Source of the DNA: Isoetes taiwanensis
Taxonomy: Eukaryota; Streptophyta; Lycopodiopsida; Isoetales; Isoetaceae
Assembly (NCBI GenBank): GCA_021234155.1
Contig: JAJEKV010000046.1
Coordinates: forward strand, 5,957,012-6,021,011
Length of the DNA: 64,000 bases
Direction of reading: 5' to 3'
The notes beneath the pieces were generated by a model, which searched no databases, was not told the origin of the DNA, and was given only the letters and a program-made list of their open reading frames with translations. Positions within the stretch are counted from its first letter, which is position 1, and each line of letters starts with the position of its first letter. Below are positions 46,573 through 57,302 of the stretch, piece after piece. The position numbers and the translations under genes were made by a program.

Positions 46573-47404
46573 TTCTCCCCACCTTGAATTGATGCTGTCC
46601 GCAGCATCGTGGTTCTCCCCACCTTGGGATCTACTTATCCTGCAATCAACCTGATGCATACGATATACTTATTATTACCTTTATACATTTAATAGAATTA
46701 CCTTAAGGTAATATTTACAGGACATTATTGAACTATTATTCAATCAAATGCTTAATTATTCGCATGTTATTACAACGATTACTCAAATTTTATTACATAT
46801 ACTATTATTCTTCGAGGTACTCTTTATTCCTTGCAACACTTTAGACAAAATTGTGTTGCAAGTCTTCGTAGTCCGACCTCCTAGCCCTCCGGAGCACTCT
46901 ATTGGCCTGCAGGTCACACTACGTTAGTACCATATTTAATTATTTATAAAGTTTTGGTTATATGGTGACCACCCCACCTATCTACATGGATGCATGGCTA
47001 ATCTCCCGGCGTAGGAAGAGGGTGATTCTTCCATTATGGCCGTGGAGACAGCGTCTATATGCCTATATGCCACTCATGCCTACACCTTTAGTTGCCCAGC
47101 GTGGAGGATAGGTCCTTCCCGTATATGGGGCGTGAAGGCCAGATTCCTCCTATCAAAACATATATGGGGCTAGAGGTGCTTTTCCTATCAATGCATTCCT
47201 CAATGACCTCATTTCTCTCGAGGTCGTCTACTTAGTGGAGACAGTAGACTTTCCAAGCGGCACACCAGCGGTCATGCCTACGTTGACATTACACCACGTC
47301 CTAGATATCACCGTAGTAATCTCATCATCGGCAACAACGCATGCAACCCTAACCTCATAGGTTGCATGCGTAGATTATAATAAACAAGCTATTAATCTAC
47401 TCAA

Positions 47405-47969
47405 ATCGACATGCCTGAGTCGATTTCTTCGGAGATGACCTTGCCGTCCCATTGCTCCATAAACTGTGGGTACTGTTTTTCCAGATCTCTTTTGAGTACC
47501 CATGTCGCGTCTTCCACTGGCAAGTGTTTTTACTTGACTAAGAATTGGAGAAACTCCGATCTCCTTGTTTTCTTGAATGCTTTATCAAGAATTAGCTCTG
47601 GAACTATTTCTAATTGTTCTTCTGTCATTTCCAACATCGTTGGAGTGTCCAAACTTCTTTTCGGATTGGGAGTATGCTTCTTCAGCAGGACTCACGTGGA
47701 AGACTTTTGTGTATCTTTAAGTGTCTTTGGTAAGTCTAGTCGTAGGATTGGTTACCCACTCTCTTGACTATTTTGAATGGTCCAGCCCACCTTGGAGCAA
47801 GCTTCTTGCAATTTCCGATGCGGAGCTTCGCTTGCTTTACCTTGATCTTGAGCCATACATTGTCGCCAACTTCGAACTCCCTGACTGTTCGATGCTTGTC
47901 GGCGATGCTCTTTTGACGACTTCTTGCTGCTAGGAGATATCCCGCACTTCTTCTACGAAGCCGCTGCAT
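47405..47969 (-). pseudogene. Integrase C-terminus and chromodomain of chromovirus 1
   Basis: YLLAARSRQKSIADKHRTVR, FEVGDNVWLKIK and LAPRWAGPFKIVKRVGNQSY form the GPY/F-type integrase end. Then come LEMTEEQLEIVPELILD and, on the minus strand near 47590-47410, the chromodomain text RRSEFLQFLVK, stop, KHLPVEDATWVLKRDLE. Chromodomains target insertion to methylated-histone chromatin. A stop codon (TAA) sits where the Trp of VKWK is expected. There is another frame break near 47740. Confidence 0.75.
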
Positions 47970-48023
47970 GTGCCAAAGGCATTTGTTGGGAGACTTCCAC
48001 TTTTGACACGGGATTGTGCCAAG

Positions 48024-49109
48024 TTAATGCGGAGTTAGGCATTGGTAGCCGTAGTTGATCATGAGCGGCGACATTTGGGATGATTCCTGCTTGGTGCTGC
48101 TATTGTATGCAAATTCCACCAAGTGAATAAATTCCTCCCACATACCTTGCTTGTTCGGACATAGTTTGAACATGTCTTCCAATATTACGTTGACACGCTC
48201 TGTTTTCCCATCCGTCTGTGGATGATAGGCCGTGCTCATGGATAGCTTTGTTCCAATCGTTGTGAAGAGATCCTGCCAGAAGGCGCTGATGAACTTCGGA
48301 TCTCGGTCGGAGATAATTTCCCTTGGCATGCCATGAAGTCTGAAAATCTCTTTGGTGAAGAGCTTTGCCGTGTCCATAGCTGTGTCCGTGGTCCTGCAAG
48401 GCACAAAATGGGCCATTTTCGACAACTTGTCGACCACGACCATCAAGGCATCCTTGCCTCTTACCGTCCTCGGCAGTCCTGTTATAAAGTCCATGCTGAC
48501 TACTTCCCACTTAGCGTTTGGGACTGCTAATGGCTCCAATTCTCCTGGTATTCGGAGTTGTTCTGCCTTTGTTTGCTGGCATAGCTGACACTCCTTGATG
48601 TAGCGGGCTATATGCTTCTTCATTCCCGGCCAATAGTAGCTGCTACGCACTTTAAAATACGTCTTCATAAATCCTGCATGGCCAGCTATTGGGCTGTTGT
48701 GGGTGTCGTGGAGGATCAACTTTCTTACTCCAGATGATTCCGGCACGCACAACTTGTCCTTATGGTATAGGAGGTTATCTTCCTTCTTAAAATTCTTGAA
48801 GGCTTCCCTCTCCTTATCTGTTCTCGCTTCCTTGCACAGGCTTGCCCATACTTCCTTGAAGTCAACATCTGTTGGCAGAGTTTCTTCTATCTTTTTCCCG
48901 AAATCGCTGAAGAGCGTCGAAATTGCGTTGCAGTGCACCCTGGTTGTCAGTGGATGCCTTGAAAGCGCATCTGCTACCACATTAAGCTTCCCGGGCTTGT
49001 AGACTATCTCAAAGTCGTACTCTTCGAGAAACTCCATCCACCTTCTCTGCCTCAGATTGAGATGTGGTTGTGTGAATACGTATTGGAGGCTCTGGTGATC
49101 AGTGTCCAA
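48024..49109 (-). pseudogene. RNase H end and integrase core of chromovirus 1
   Basis: A 361-codon open stretch: DHQSLQYVFTQPHLN (RNase H), [34 protein letters not shown] and CQLCQQTK (HHCC zinc finger), VSMDFITGLPRT, IISDRDPKFISAFW and DGKTERVN, giving the D, D, E triad. The frame ends at 48024 (NYGYQCLTPH). The usual Gln of DGQTER is Lys. Confidence 0.8.
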
Positions 49110-49139
49110 CTAGAATTTCCTCCCTAAGAGGTAATGCCT

Positions 49140-50294
49140 CCAGTTCTCAATGCCACGACAACCTGCTAGCGACTCTTGATCATCGCGTCGGTGCTTGGCG
49201 TTTGGCGTCGTTCATTTTCCTTGAGTCGTACGCTATTACCCGCTCTTCTTGCATCAGCACTGCACCTGTGGCTATCTTGCTTGCGTCCGTCGCCACCAAC
49301 TTGTCCTTTTCCGGGTCTGGCAGGGTCAAGACGGGAGCGGTTGTCAAAGCTTCCTTCAACAACTTAAATCCTGCTTGGGTTTTCTTGAGCCAATGGTCGG
49401 CCCAATTTTTTACTTTCTCTGTCTTTCGCAGGTCCGTCATTGGAGCTGCTATCTTTCTCTTGAAGTTCTTCGAACTTCCTGTAATACCCTAGGCCAAAGG
49501 AAACTTAAAGACCTCGTGGGCGTTCTTTGGTGCTGGCCATTGGATAGCTTGCCTCAATCTTGGCGGGTGCATCAAGATTCCTTCTGCTGATTAATCACAT
49601 GGCCAGGGTATTCCACCTTCTCATTTTGCAGTGACGCCGACAACTTGGCATACAATTGATGCCTCCTTAACTTCTCGAGCACCTTTCTGACGTGCTGAGC
49701 ATGCTCTTCAATGGATTTACTGTACACCAGAATGTCGTCGAAGAATACTATCACAAAGGTGTCCAAGTATTCTCTGAAGATGTCGTTCATGAGTCTCATG
49801 AACGTAGCTGGGGCATTGGATAGCCCAAATGGCATTACGGTAAATTCGTAATGCCCATATCTAGTCTGAAAGCCGTTTTGTGGATGTCCTCTTCCTTTAT
49901 TCTGATCGGTGATAGCCCGATCTTAGGTCGATTTTGGAAGACCCTTGCCCTTGGAGTTGATCCATCAAATTAAATGGACACGGGGGCGTTACTTGTTCTT
50001 GATGGTGTGCTTGTTCAATTGTCTGTAATCTATGCACATCCTCAAGCTTCCATCCTTCTTCTTGACAAAGAGGATGGGTGCCCCAAATGGTGAGACACTG
50101 GGCCTGATAAACCCTAGATCGAGTAATTCTTGTAACTGCTTCTTTAGCTCAGTAAGTTCATGTGTGGTCATTCTATATGGGGCCTTGCTTGTCGGCTTGG
50201 TCCCTGGTTCGAGTGCTATCTCACACTCTACTCCCCTGTAAGGAGGAAGCTTTTCGATCTCATCTGGAAAGAGATCGTGGAACTCCGTAATCAA
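49140..50294 (-). pseudogene. Reverse transcriptase and RNase H start of chromovirus 1
   Basis: 50294-49989: [51 protein letters not shown], then stops. 49870-49572: [19 protein letters not shown] and [14 protein letters not shown] with the DD pair, then KVEYPGHVI. 49440-49180: [34 protein letters not shown]. The segment with the first catalytic Asp ([13 protein letters not shown] in chromovirus 2) is degraded between 49989 and 49870. Confidence 0.8.
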
Positions 50295-50381
50295 GTTGGC
50301 GATTGACTTGGGTAACTTGCTGAGCCCCTTGTCTTCCTTGCTTTCTTCCGACTCGGGTTCCTCAATCTCGAGTTTGAAGAT

Positions 50382-52157
50382 CTATGCTACTTTCTCGCTC
50401 CTTATAGATTTGAGCAGCTTCTTAACGGACATACATTGCATGATGGGGGTAACTTCTTTACCTGTGATCTCAATGGCTTTGCCGTCGGGCGTTGGGAAGG
50501 TCACCTTCCGCTTTCCACAATCTATGATGGCCCCTGCTGGACCAAGGTACTCCATTCCAACGATCAAGTCGTATTTGCCAATGCCCATTACTTCCGCCCC
50601 CATCTGGATATTAATCCCTGGCAAGTCAATGTCGAAGTTGATTCTCTTCCCAGCTGTATGTCTTACTGCCCCGCTTGCCAAGATTACGGGCCTTGGTTTG
50701 GACTTTAGGGGTTTCAATTTCAACATTTCAACCATCCTCGGGGATGCGAAGTTATGGCTACTTCCGGAGTCTATCAAGACTATGAAGGACTTGGCCTTTG
50801 CCTTCCCTACTGTGGTGATTACCTTATACTGGGTCTCTGCCTGTTCTGTATCTATAGCAGCGAAGATGTGGCACTCACCCTGAATGTAATCACGTGCCTC
50901 CTCGCCGTCCTCGTCTGACGGAGTGTCCCATCCGCCCAACTCTGCTAGCGCTGAGCTCATAACAAATGGGCAGTTCGCTGTTCGGTGGCCCGGCTGGAAA
51001 CATCTAAAACAGAGCTGCTTCTCCATGCATTCCTGCCTTTTCTCCTTGGGCATCGCCTGCAAGAAGGACCGTACTGCTTTCGAGTAGTTGGATCCTTCCT
51101 GTTTGTCCTTGAAGGACACCTGCTTTCTTTCCTGCTGTTTCCCCTGGTTGCTATTATATGGGGACTTTCTTTGGGCTTGGGCTTTACCTGCCCCTAGGGG
51201 CTGTAGCTCCACTGTTGCTTTTCCTCTATCCTGATAGTAAGGCTGCCTCTGTGCGCTATTCTGCGGCCCCGATCCTTGCAAACTAATTGCCTTGGACTCT
51301 GCTTCAGACACTGTTTTGGGGTCTATTGCCCTTACGAGTTTCCTGAGTTCCTCGTTCAACCCTTCTATGTAGCTTTCCACTGCGTGTTTCTCCATTTCGG
51401 TTTAGGCACATCTGATCTTAGCCTCATGAACTCTTGATTGTATACGCGAGTCTTGTACCCCTAACGCAATCGTAAAAGCTGGCGCATCATGTTAGAACTT
51501 GTGTTCAGGAACATAGTGTTTCTTAAAAGCTTTTGAGAACTTCTTAAATCGGCATGCGTCCACTGCTCAACCCATGGGCTTTGGCATAGCCCTTCCACCA
51601 TATCGTCGCGGCCCCTTCGGGTTGGTTGTCAGCCACCACGCCTTTGTCTTTGTCCTTCATGCCATAGGCATTGCCGTGCCTAAACTCATTTAGTCTAGCC
51701 ATGCCTCGCCTCTAGGCGGATCTGTTCTCGCCCAGAAGCTGTTGAGTTCGGGGCTTTCAAACATTGCCGATCTTTGAGTCCACCTTCTTACGGTAATCTA
51801 GGGCCTTAGTGTCCTTCTGCTGCCCGTTTCTATGGTCCGGCACCTTTCGACCTCTTTTGGGACTCGAGTCAGGGGTTGAGCTTGATTGAGGGTCTACGTG
51901 CTGGGGACCTCCTTCTCTTACTTCTTTTCTTGTCTTTCCCGGAGCTTTTGAGGTGTCGTTTAATATTTTGATGCTTGGGCTGCTAGTAGGGCCTTTATCT
52001 GGTCAGTGCGTTGCATCTGCGACAACTCTTCTTCTGGTATCATGGGGCGATATCCCTCGAAGAGGTTCCTTTGAAGGGGTTGCCTGTCAGGAGTTTCTTC
52101 ATCTCTGTTGGGCCTCCTGTTTTGCTCGACTGTTCGTTGTTCCCTTTCTGCATACAC
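50382..52157 (-). pseudogene. Gag and protease of chromovirus 1
   Basis: 51395-50382 is a 337-codon open stretch. It ends gag with a CCHC knuckle (CFRCFQPGHRTANC) after a Lys/Gln-rich segment, then the protease text VLIDSGSSHNFASPRMVEML and DLIVGMEYLGPAGAIIDCGK with the DSG catalytic site. 52157-51400 carries the rest of gag in pieces (EELSQMQRTDQIKALLAAQA; HGNAYGMKDKDKGVVADNQP), with several stops, including one near 51404. Confidence 0.7.
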
Positions 52158-52370
52158 AATTGGTCATGGTTGTACGGTTAGTTTTGTTTGTTCCGTTGCA
52201 TTATATGTGTTGTTGGTATAGTTGCGGAACAAAGTATATCAACAAAACATTTTAAAAATGCAAAAGAAGTTATATTTATATTATATAATATGTTTATTAC
52301 AAAAGACTTCCGGTTCAAGATTTCTAACTATTCTTGATAACGCCGGTAGGATGGATTATCCTCTAGGAAC

Positions 52371-53890
52371 TTCTTCACTTGGGCTGTTCCCACTGAATGA
52401 CCCAAGTTCCTAAGGACGTTGACTGAAGATCCACCTCAAAGCTCTCGCCAAGTCTTCGACTCTGCGGTTCGGAGGTATAAGTCTGCGGTCACCGCCAGTC
52501 TTCCCTGCCGCCTGTAGGGTATGGCGAAGTCGAAAACATCGAGTGCTACGGCTCTCTTCACGAGGATGGCATACTCGGTATTGAGGGGTAGCCGAGCATG
52601 CCGACCAAATCCTGAGAGCGCGATTAGCATTGACACTCCTTCCTCGCCCCTGGGGGTGAATTTGCGGTGAATTACCGCTATTCTTCCGTCCCATCGGCCG
52701 AGGGAAGGTAATACCGCTAACGACACGTCATTGCGTGGCGGGTCCTCCGGTACGCTTTCGGTATCAGCTCGTAATGCGCGCCAAAATCATCAACCTCCAC
52801 CGTGGTGAGCTCCACCTAGTCCCCGGCCGTTGCTTTGAAGCTCTCACGAGATCGAACTCGCCTCTTCTCTCCCGGGGAGGTGTTGCCGAAGAGCTTGCCG
52901 TTAAGATGTTTGATGTCGCGTGGCGAATCCCCATCTGTTCCTGTAGAGCAAGGAACTCTTCCTCTGTCGGTAGTTGTTCCGCGGCCTGATGCGCCTCCAT
53001 AATGCGCACGATCTTTGCTGTGTAGGCTTGGATATCGGTCGACTCCCCAGTGTAAGTGTCGGCTTCCCTTACTTGGGTGGGAAGTCCGAGGTTCCTCGGA
53101 CGATGAAGTCGTCCAGATCCGTTCTTCGGAGTTGGTGCAGCAACTCTTCAGGTCGATATTCCCTTTCCCTGCACTCCGGGAGGTTTTGGATGTCGCTTAG
53201 GAGCAAAAATTCTTCGCCTTCGACAATGATGGGGGCTAGGCTTGTAATGCCTAGCCCAAGGGGTGGCGCAATTCTAAGAGCTTGCCGGCTTCTTTCGAAG
53301 TCTTGCCACTCTTGTTACTTTTGTCGCCGCTCTTCCGCTGGTCGAGTTCGGCATTAGTCTTCCTCCTCTTCGATTCCTCTTCTTAGAGTCTTCTTCTTTT
53401 TCCTTCCTCGCTCACGCTCAGTATTAACGTAAGGAGCCGGTTGTTCTTTTTATGGCTAATGGGTCTACGTCCATGGGGGGAATGGAGGTTTCTCCCACAG
53501 TGTTTTCGGCACGATGGGTAAGAAAAATTGCCAAGGCAGTGTTGAAAGAGAAGTATTTGGTCCTATTGACAGTTAGGACCATTGGCTCGGCGTCTTCCAG
53601 CGCCTTGTTTGTGAGGTACTTGGCAATGTTTGGAACATCGCCTAAAAGTCGCTTGCGGGGATTGCCTAGGAACAAAGTAACCTACGCAAGGTGGAAGCTG
53701 CACTAGAGATGGCTCTACCCTAGCTTGGAATTCAGACAGGACTCTGCTGTAAGCTGGGGTTGCGTGCAAAGTTGCTTGGACATCTACCAACTTCCGGAAG
53801 ACATGGAAAATTTCATCGATGTCGGCCTCGGCAGCATGAGCGCTGGCGCTGTACCATCTGCGGAATTCAGAGGTTGCCATGAGTTCAATG
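52371..53890 (-). pseudogene. Unrecognised broken coding region upstream of chromovirus 1 gag
   Basis: On the minus strand a likely start (MATSEFRRWYSASAH, about 53880) leads through ADIDEIFHVFRKLVDVQATL, then in a shifted frame FLGNPRKRLLGDVPNIAKYL and YFSFNTALAIFLTHRAENT, a basic Ser/Arg/Lys stretch, SDIQNLPECREREYRPEELL, a helical EEEFLALQEQM part, VEVDDFGAHYELIPKAY, and VIHRKFTPRGEEGVSMLIAL with VFDFAIPYRRQGRLAVTADL. It ends LEDNPSYRRYQE plus a stop at 52371. At least four frameshifts or stops. Roughly 500 codons of consistent protein text. I do not recognise the family; a beta-rich capsid- or movement-like protein from a virus-derived or retroelement extra gene is one possibility, host gene another. 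Confidence 0.4.
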
Positions 53891-54342
53891 CGGAAGAGAG
53901 TAGCAAATGGTTGCAAGAGCTGTGCAAAAACAAGCAACAGGCCATATTAGAATGAAGCAACAAAAGCACAGAGTCAGGCAATATGGTGCGAAAGATGCAA
54001 CAGCTTGTTGGGCAACAAAAAAAAAAAACCAAGACCTACACAAGGAAAAAAGCTTAAGCCATAAGAACTGTTCAAGAACTCTCAGCCTAAGAACCCTGTG
54101 AAAACCTAAGCCATTCCGTTAGATCTCCGTAGATACCTAAGCCATCCCGTAAGAACCTAAGGCTTTGTTGAAAGGACACCAAGTTACAATTTATGAACTC
54201 CTGATAATCTGGCCGAAATCAGAAAGGGTGAATAACGCAAGCCCAAGATCTCAGTTCTTCTGACCTATCTCTGTTCAAAGATGCTAGCTTCCTGCTTTCT
54301 CGATTTATCTCCATGTCGCATGCTTCTGGCCCATGCAACCCA

Positions 54343-55563
54343 TTAACAGGGGAATGGCAAGATCAAGCAGCCATTTCTTGCAACAAGCAGAGCTTTTACC
54401 CTGCCAGAATCTGCCTTCATTGTAGCCAATACGCCTCCTAATGGATAGCCAAGGAATTTGTCAAGCAATTCTCCCACCAATGTCACATTTAGCATCTTGC
54501 ATCCAGTGTCAATGTCACCGAACATTGTTAATTCTTCCGTCATGTCGTCCTTCCCACACCACTTGCAGACACTGTCCAACACTACCTTCTTGCAACTATC
54601 GCATATCTTCACATGTGACGAAAACCTACACATCCAAAAATGTTTGATTAGTAAAAAGCCGTATTAAAGAAGGAAACAAGCAAGAACAAATTAACTTAGG
54701 TTTAGTAGCAAAAGATATACCTTGTTATTGTCAGGAACGTGCTGCGAAGACTTCATTTATAAGTGTTGCCACTACTTCATCATCTGAAAACTGTAATTCA
54801 TCTGGAGACCAGCTTGACACTGTATCGTCTACAATCTTAAATGCAATTGTAGCCTCCGCAGATGTTAAACTAGTCTGGCCACGGAACGTACTGACCTTCA
54901 AGGTCTTGAATAATACAATGGATTTACACCCTAAAATAAACAAGCGCTTCAACTTTTCAAAACATGTCCTTGATCAGGCCAAAACTTCAGTTCTGCGACA
55001 TCCTTTTTGCCAGACCCACCTGCAACTAGCAAACAAGGAAACATCCCATGTTCGTTGACCTCGACAATGACAACTACCAGATTAACATGTTTAGGCTGGT
55101 CATAGGTCGTGTCTAATTAATGTTTGCACCATCAGTGGGCAAAAGAGAGCAAAACTTCAGGCCCTTCAAGGGATGCCATCTCGGTGTTCCTTAGAATCTT
55201 TATAGTGTTTACACAATCTCCGAACTCATAGAATAGATTTCTCTTCCTTATGCCAAAATTGCATATGGAGACTCAAAATCCGTGTCTCAACACGCTTTGC
55301 AGTTCCATGCCCCGTTCCTCGTCAGCAGTTACCGTGATTGTGTGTATTGTATACTCGTCTATCACCATATCCACGTTCAATGCCCTGTAACTGTTAGATG
55401 TTGCCCGTGGCAAATTTCCATATTGGATTAGAACAAGCACATGTATCTCATTTCTAAGGGCGAACAAACAAGTTGATTTCTGAATTGCCTTTGTTGTCTT
55501 TGGATTAGGCATGTCAACAGAATCCCCGCCTGCCGCATGCTTGGTGCCACTAGATGATGCCAT
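54343..55563 (-). pseudogene. OB-fold/zinc-ribbon protein (RPA1- or MEIOB-like) fragment
   Basis: The ATG at 55563 (MASSSGTKHAAGGDSV) begins a frame with HVLVLIQYGNLPRATSNSYR and a beta-rich end at 55273. 55200-54960 reads RNTEMASLEGPEVLLSFAH, VNLVVVIVEVNEHGMFPCLL and AELKFWPDQGHVLK, with two stops. 54952-54731 reads VLFKTLKVSTFRGQTSLT. 54633-54343 reads HVKICDSCKKVVLDSVCKWC, a four-cysteine zinc ribbon, then EIDTGCKMLNVTLVGELLDK-like text. OB-like beta segments plus a zinc ribbon suggest an RPA1-related single-stranded-DNA-binding protein; the meiotic MEIOB branch is my best guess. The stops make it a pseudogene, unless introns explain some of them. Confidence 0.4.
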
Positions 55564-55669
55564 GTAGATGTAAGGGACTCATGGAAGACCGCTCAAGTGG
55601 ATCTTGGTGTCGCGTTTCCGAGATACCGGCATAAATGGATAGAAGCGACTACTCATAAACGTTAACACG

Positions 55670-55760
55670 GTTTTGCCCAGTTGGTTAAGGGCATGTCAGT
55701 TAGAAACGTTACATTTAGTATCAGAGTAGGGCTCGAGTTCGAGTCTTCATGGGGGCAAAT
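55670..55760 (+). other. tRNA-like A/B-box module, or degraded LTR end with primer site
   Basis: TGGTTAAGGGC (55682) fits a pol III A box, and GAGTTCGAGTC (55735) fits a B box ~50 bases later, as in tRNA-derived SINEs. Alternatively ACGTTACA followed by TTTAGTATCAGAGTAGGG is a mutated LTR end plus initiator-Met primer site (TGGTATCAGAGC). The two readings cannot be separated here. Confidence 0.35.
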
Positions 55761-56180
55761 ATGATTCGGAATATATTTAGATGGTAGGTCATGACTTGGT
55801 CTTGGACACCATGGGATGGTGTGGTCTATAGTTTTTGATGCTCGAGGATGATAGTAGGAGGATATTTCGTTTGGCATTAGGGGATTCCATAAGCATTTAC
55901 TATTGTCATTTTCTGCTTGATTTCAATGTTAGCATCTTTGACTGGAATTGCATGCCATTGTAGATATGATAACGTGGAGGAGGCATGCTACAAATGCAAT
56001 ATCATAATAGGAAATCATAGGCAACTACAATCAAGCCATTTGCAGGAAGATAGTCCAAACACAGTCTTTACCTTGTAACGAGCAGAGCAGGCAACCGTTG
56101 TTAATGTGAAGAGAGACGAACATACCAGTGAGATGGAGCAAGATATTTTGCAAGATTTGTTGAATTTAAACAGATGATAT
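55760..56180. other. No gene seen
   Basis: Short stretch with no recognisable text. Confidence 0.35.
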
Positions 56181-56184
56181 GCCA

Positions 56185-56714
56185 TCAATCTAAGCTACGA
56201 CGGTACCTATTGCAGGGGTTAACTGCTGTTTGAACAAGGGCGGCAAACTCAGAAGGGACGGGCATAAAAGAGAATAGAACTTCGTTGATCTTTGGCCCTG
56301 ACAACTCTGTTTGAGTAAACAACTCAAATATTCTGCGTGGATCTTGAAGCAGGACAAATAGAGATTTGGTTCGGAAGATCCTTTTGAAATGGCCAGGCAA
56401 AACTCCAGATCTCAAACACCCCTATTTCCTTGCTCCTTGCAGAAGCTCTGCACTAACTAGCAACGAAAAGGCAAATCGAGGTTCAAAAGAAAGCAATAAG
56501 TTATTATCTGTATGTGCAAGGCCCCCAACTATGGCTCCATATTCTGTTGGCTTTCTGCAGCTACTACTGCAAATTTTGAACAATTCAGATATCCAAGAAT
56601 TTGAAGAAGAAGAGGAGCTATGGTCACGTGCACCTCCTTGGTTTGTTTGCTGACCTCCTTGGCACAGATCCGGGCCAGTGTACCATAGAACCCTAAACAG
56701 AGGCACAGATGCAA
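56185..56714 (-). pseudogene. Unrecognised gene fragment
   Basis: Minus-strand pieces: RICAKEVSKQTKEVHVTIAP and LQILGYLNCSKFAVVAAESQ (about 56680-56530); in another frame GAIVGGLAHTDNNLLLSFEP and FAFSLLVSAELLQGARK (56530-56425); then, across a stop, SGVLPGHFKRIFRTKSLFVL and DPRRIFELFTQTELSGPKIN (56400-56280) and PVPSEFAALVQTAVNP. This is consistent globular text with a frameshift and a stop. Family not recognised. Confidence 0.35.
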
Positions 56715-56719
56715 AGAAC

Positions 56720-57300
56720 CCTAAAATACATCACTTGACCCTTGCATGCTTAAATTTGAAACAACATTGAATATTCATAGGTGACCATTGAAAAGTGCCA
56801 CAAAAATCAAGGATCCAGAAAGGGCGCACTCTAGAAATACTATTTAGTACACCTCATCAAATACAGCACCAAAATCATAGAAAAACCTTAGTAAAAATCG
56901 TACAAAAACATAAAAAAAACCCTTATTATTATGCTAGATATTCATAGCTATTTTTTCTTCATATGCCACATTTAATGTCTATTTGGACTTGTTTGCCATC
57001 TTTTCCCTACCATTAACTATTCTTTCTGCCATTCCCCATATAAATATCCTTAACCTACTCCAAATTTTATCTATCATAATGGACTAAGCCTATTGTGCTT
57101 ACACATATTCCTATGGCATATTCTAGCCTAGGTATCAAAAGATGCTTTGAGAAGATTCCACGCTCCTTTTTTCAAATCTATGGTACTTTCCCATGGTCAA
57201 AATATTAGAGCCCTATCATTATTTCCTAAGGTGGCTTCTAATACCATGGCCGATATTCTTTAAAAATCAAATACAGCATGTTCTCAGCATCAATTTTCAG
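56720..57300. other. No gene; one copy of the dispersed ACTCTAGAAATACTATTTAG repeat
   Basis: 56824-56945 resembles 19256-19370 (about 115 bases, diverged). The rest is AT-rich. Confidence 0.5.
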
Positions 57301-57302
57301 AA

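Larger units (their letters stand above)
45071..52160 (-). mobile_element. Chromovirus 1 (Ty3/gypsy), decayed, 5' LTR not found
   Basis: Minus-strand order gag, protease, RT, RNase H, integrase, chromodomain, polypurine tract, LTR. Many stops and frameshifts, and a deletion in RT between KHTIKNK and [17 protein letters not shown]. Closely related to chromovirus 2 at 58423-63991. No matching LTR is seen to the right of gag: an unrelated coding region and gene fragments follow. So the element is truncated or rearranged at about 52.2 kb. Confidence 0.8.

Noticed and set aside
47411-47767. Plus-strand 118-codon frame over the chromodomain
   Set aside because: Antisense of the chromovirus chromodomain and integrase end.
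50296-50883. Plus-strand 195-codon frame
   Set aside because: Antisense of the gag-protease frame, which has the CCHC and DSG motifs.
52371-53890. Firm call as a viral movement or capsid protein
   Set aside because: Only a general beta-rich, basic character is seen. No diagnostic motif that I can defend, so left as unrecognised.
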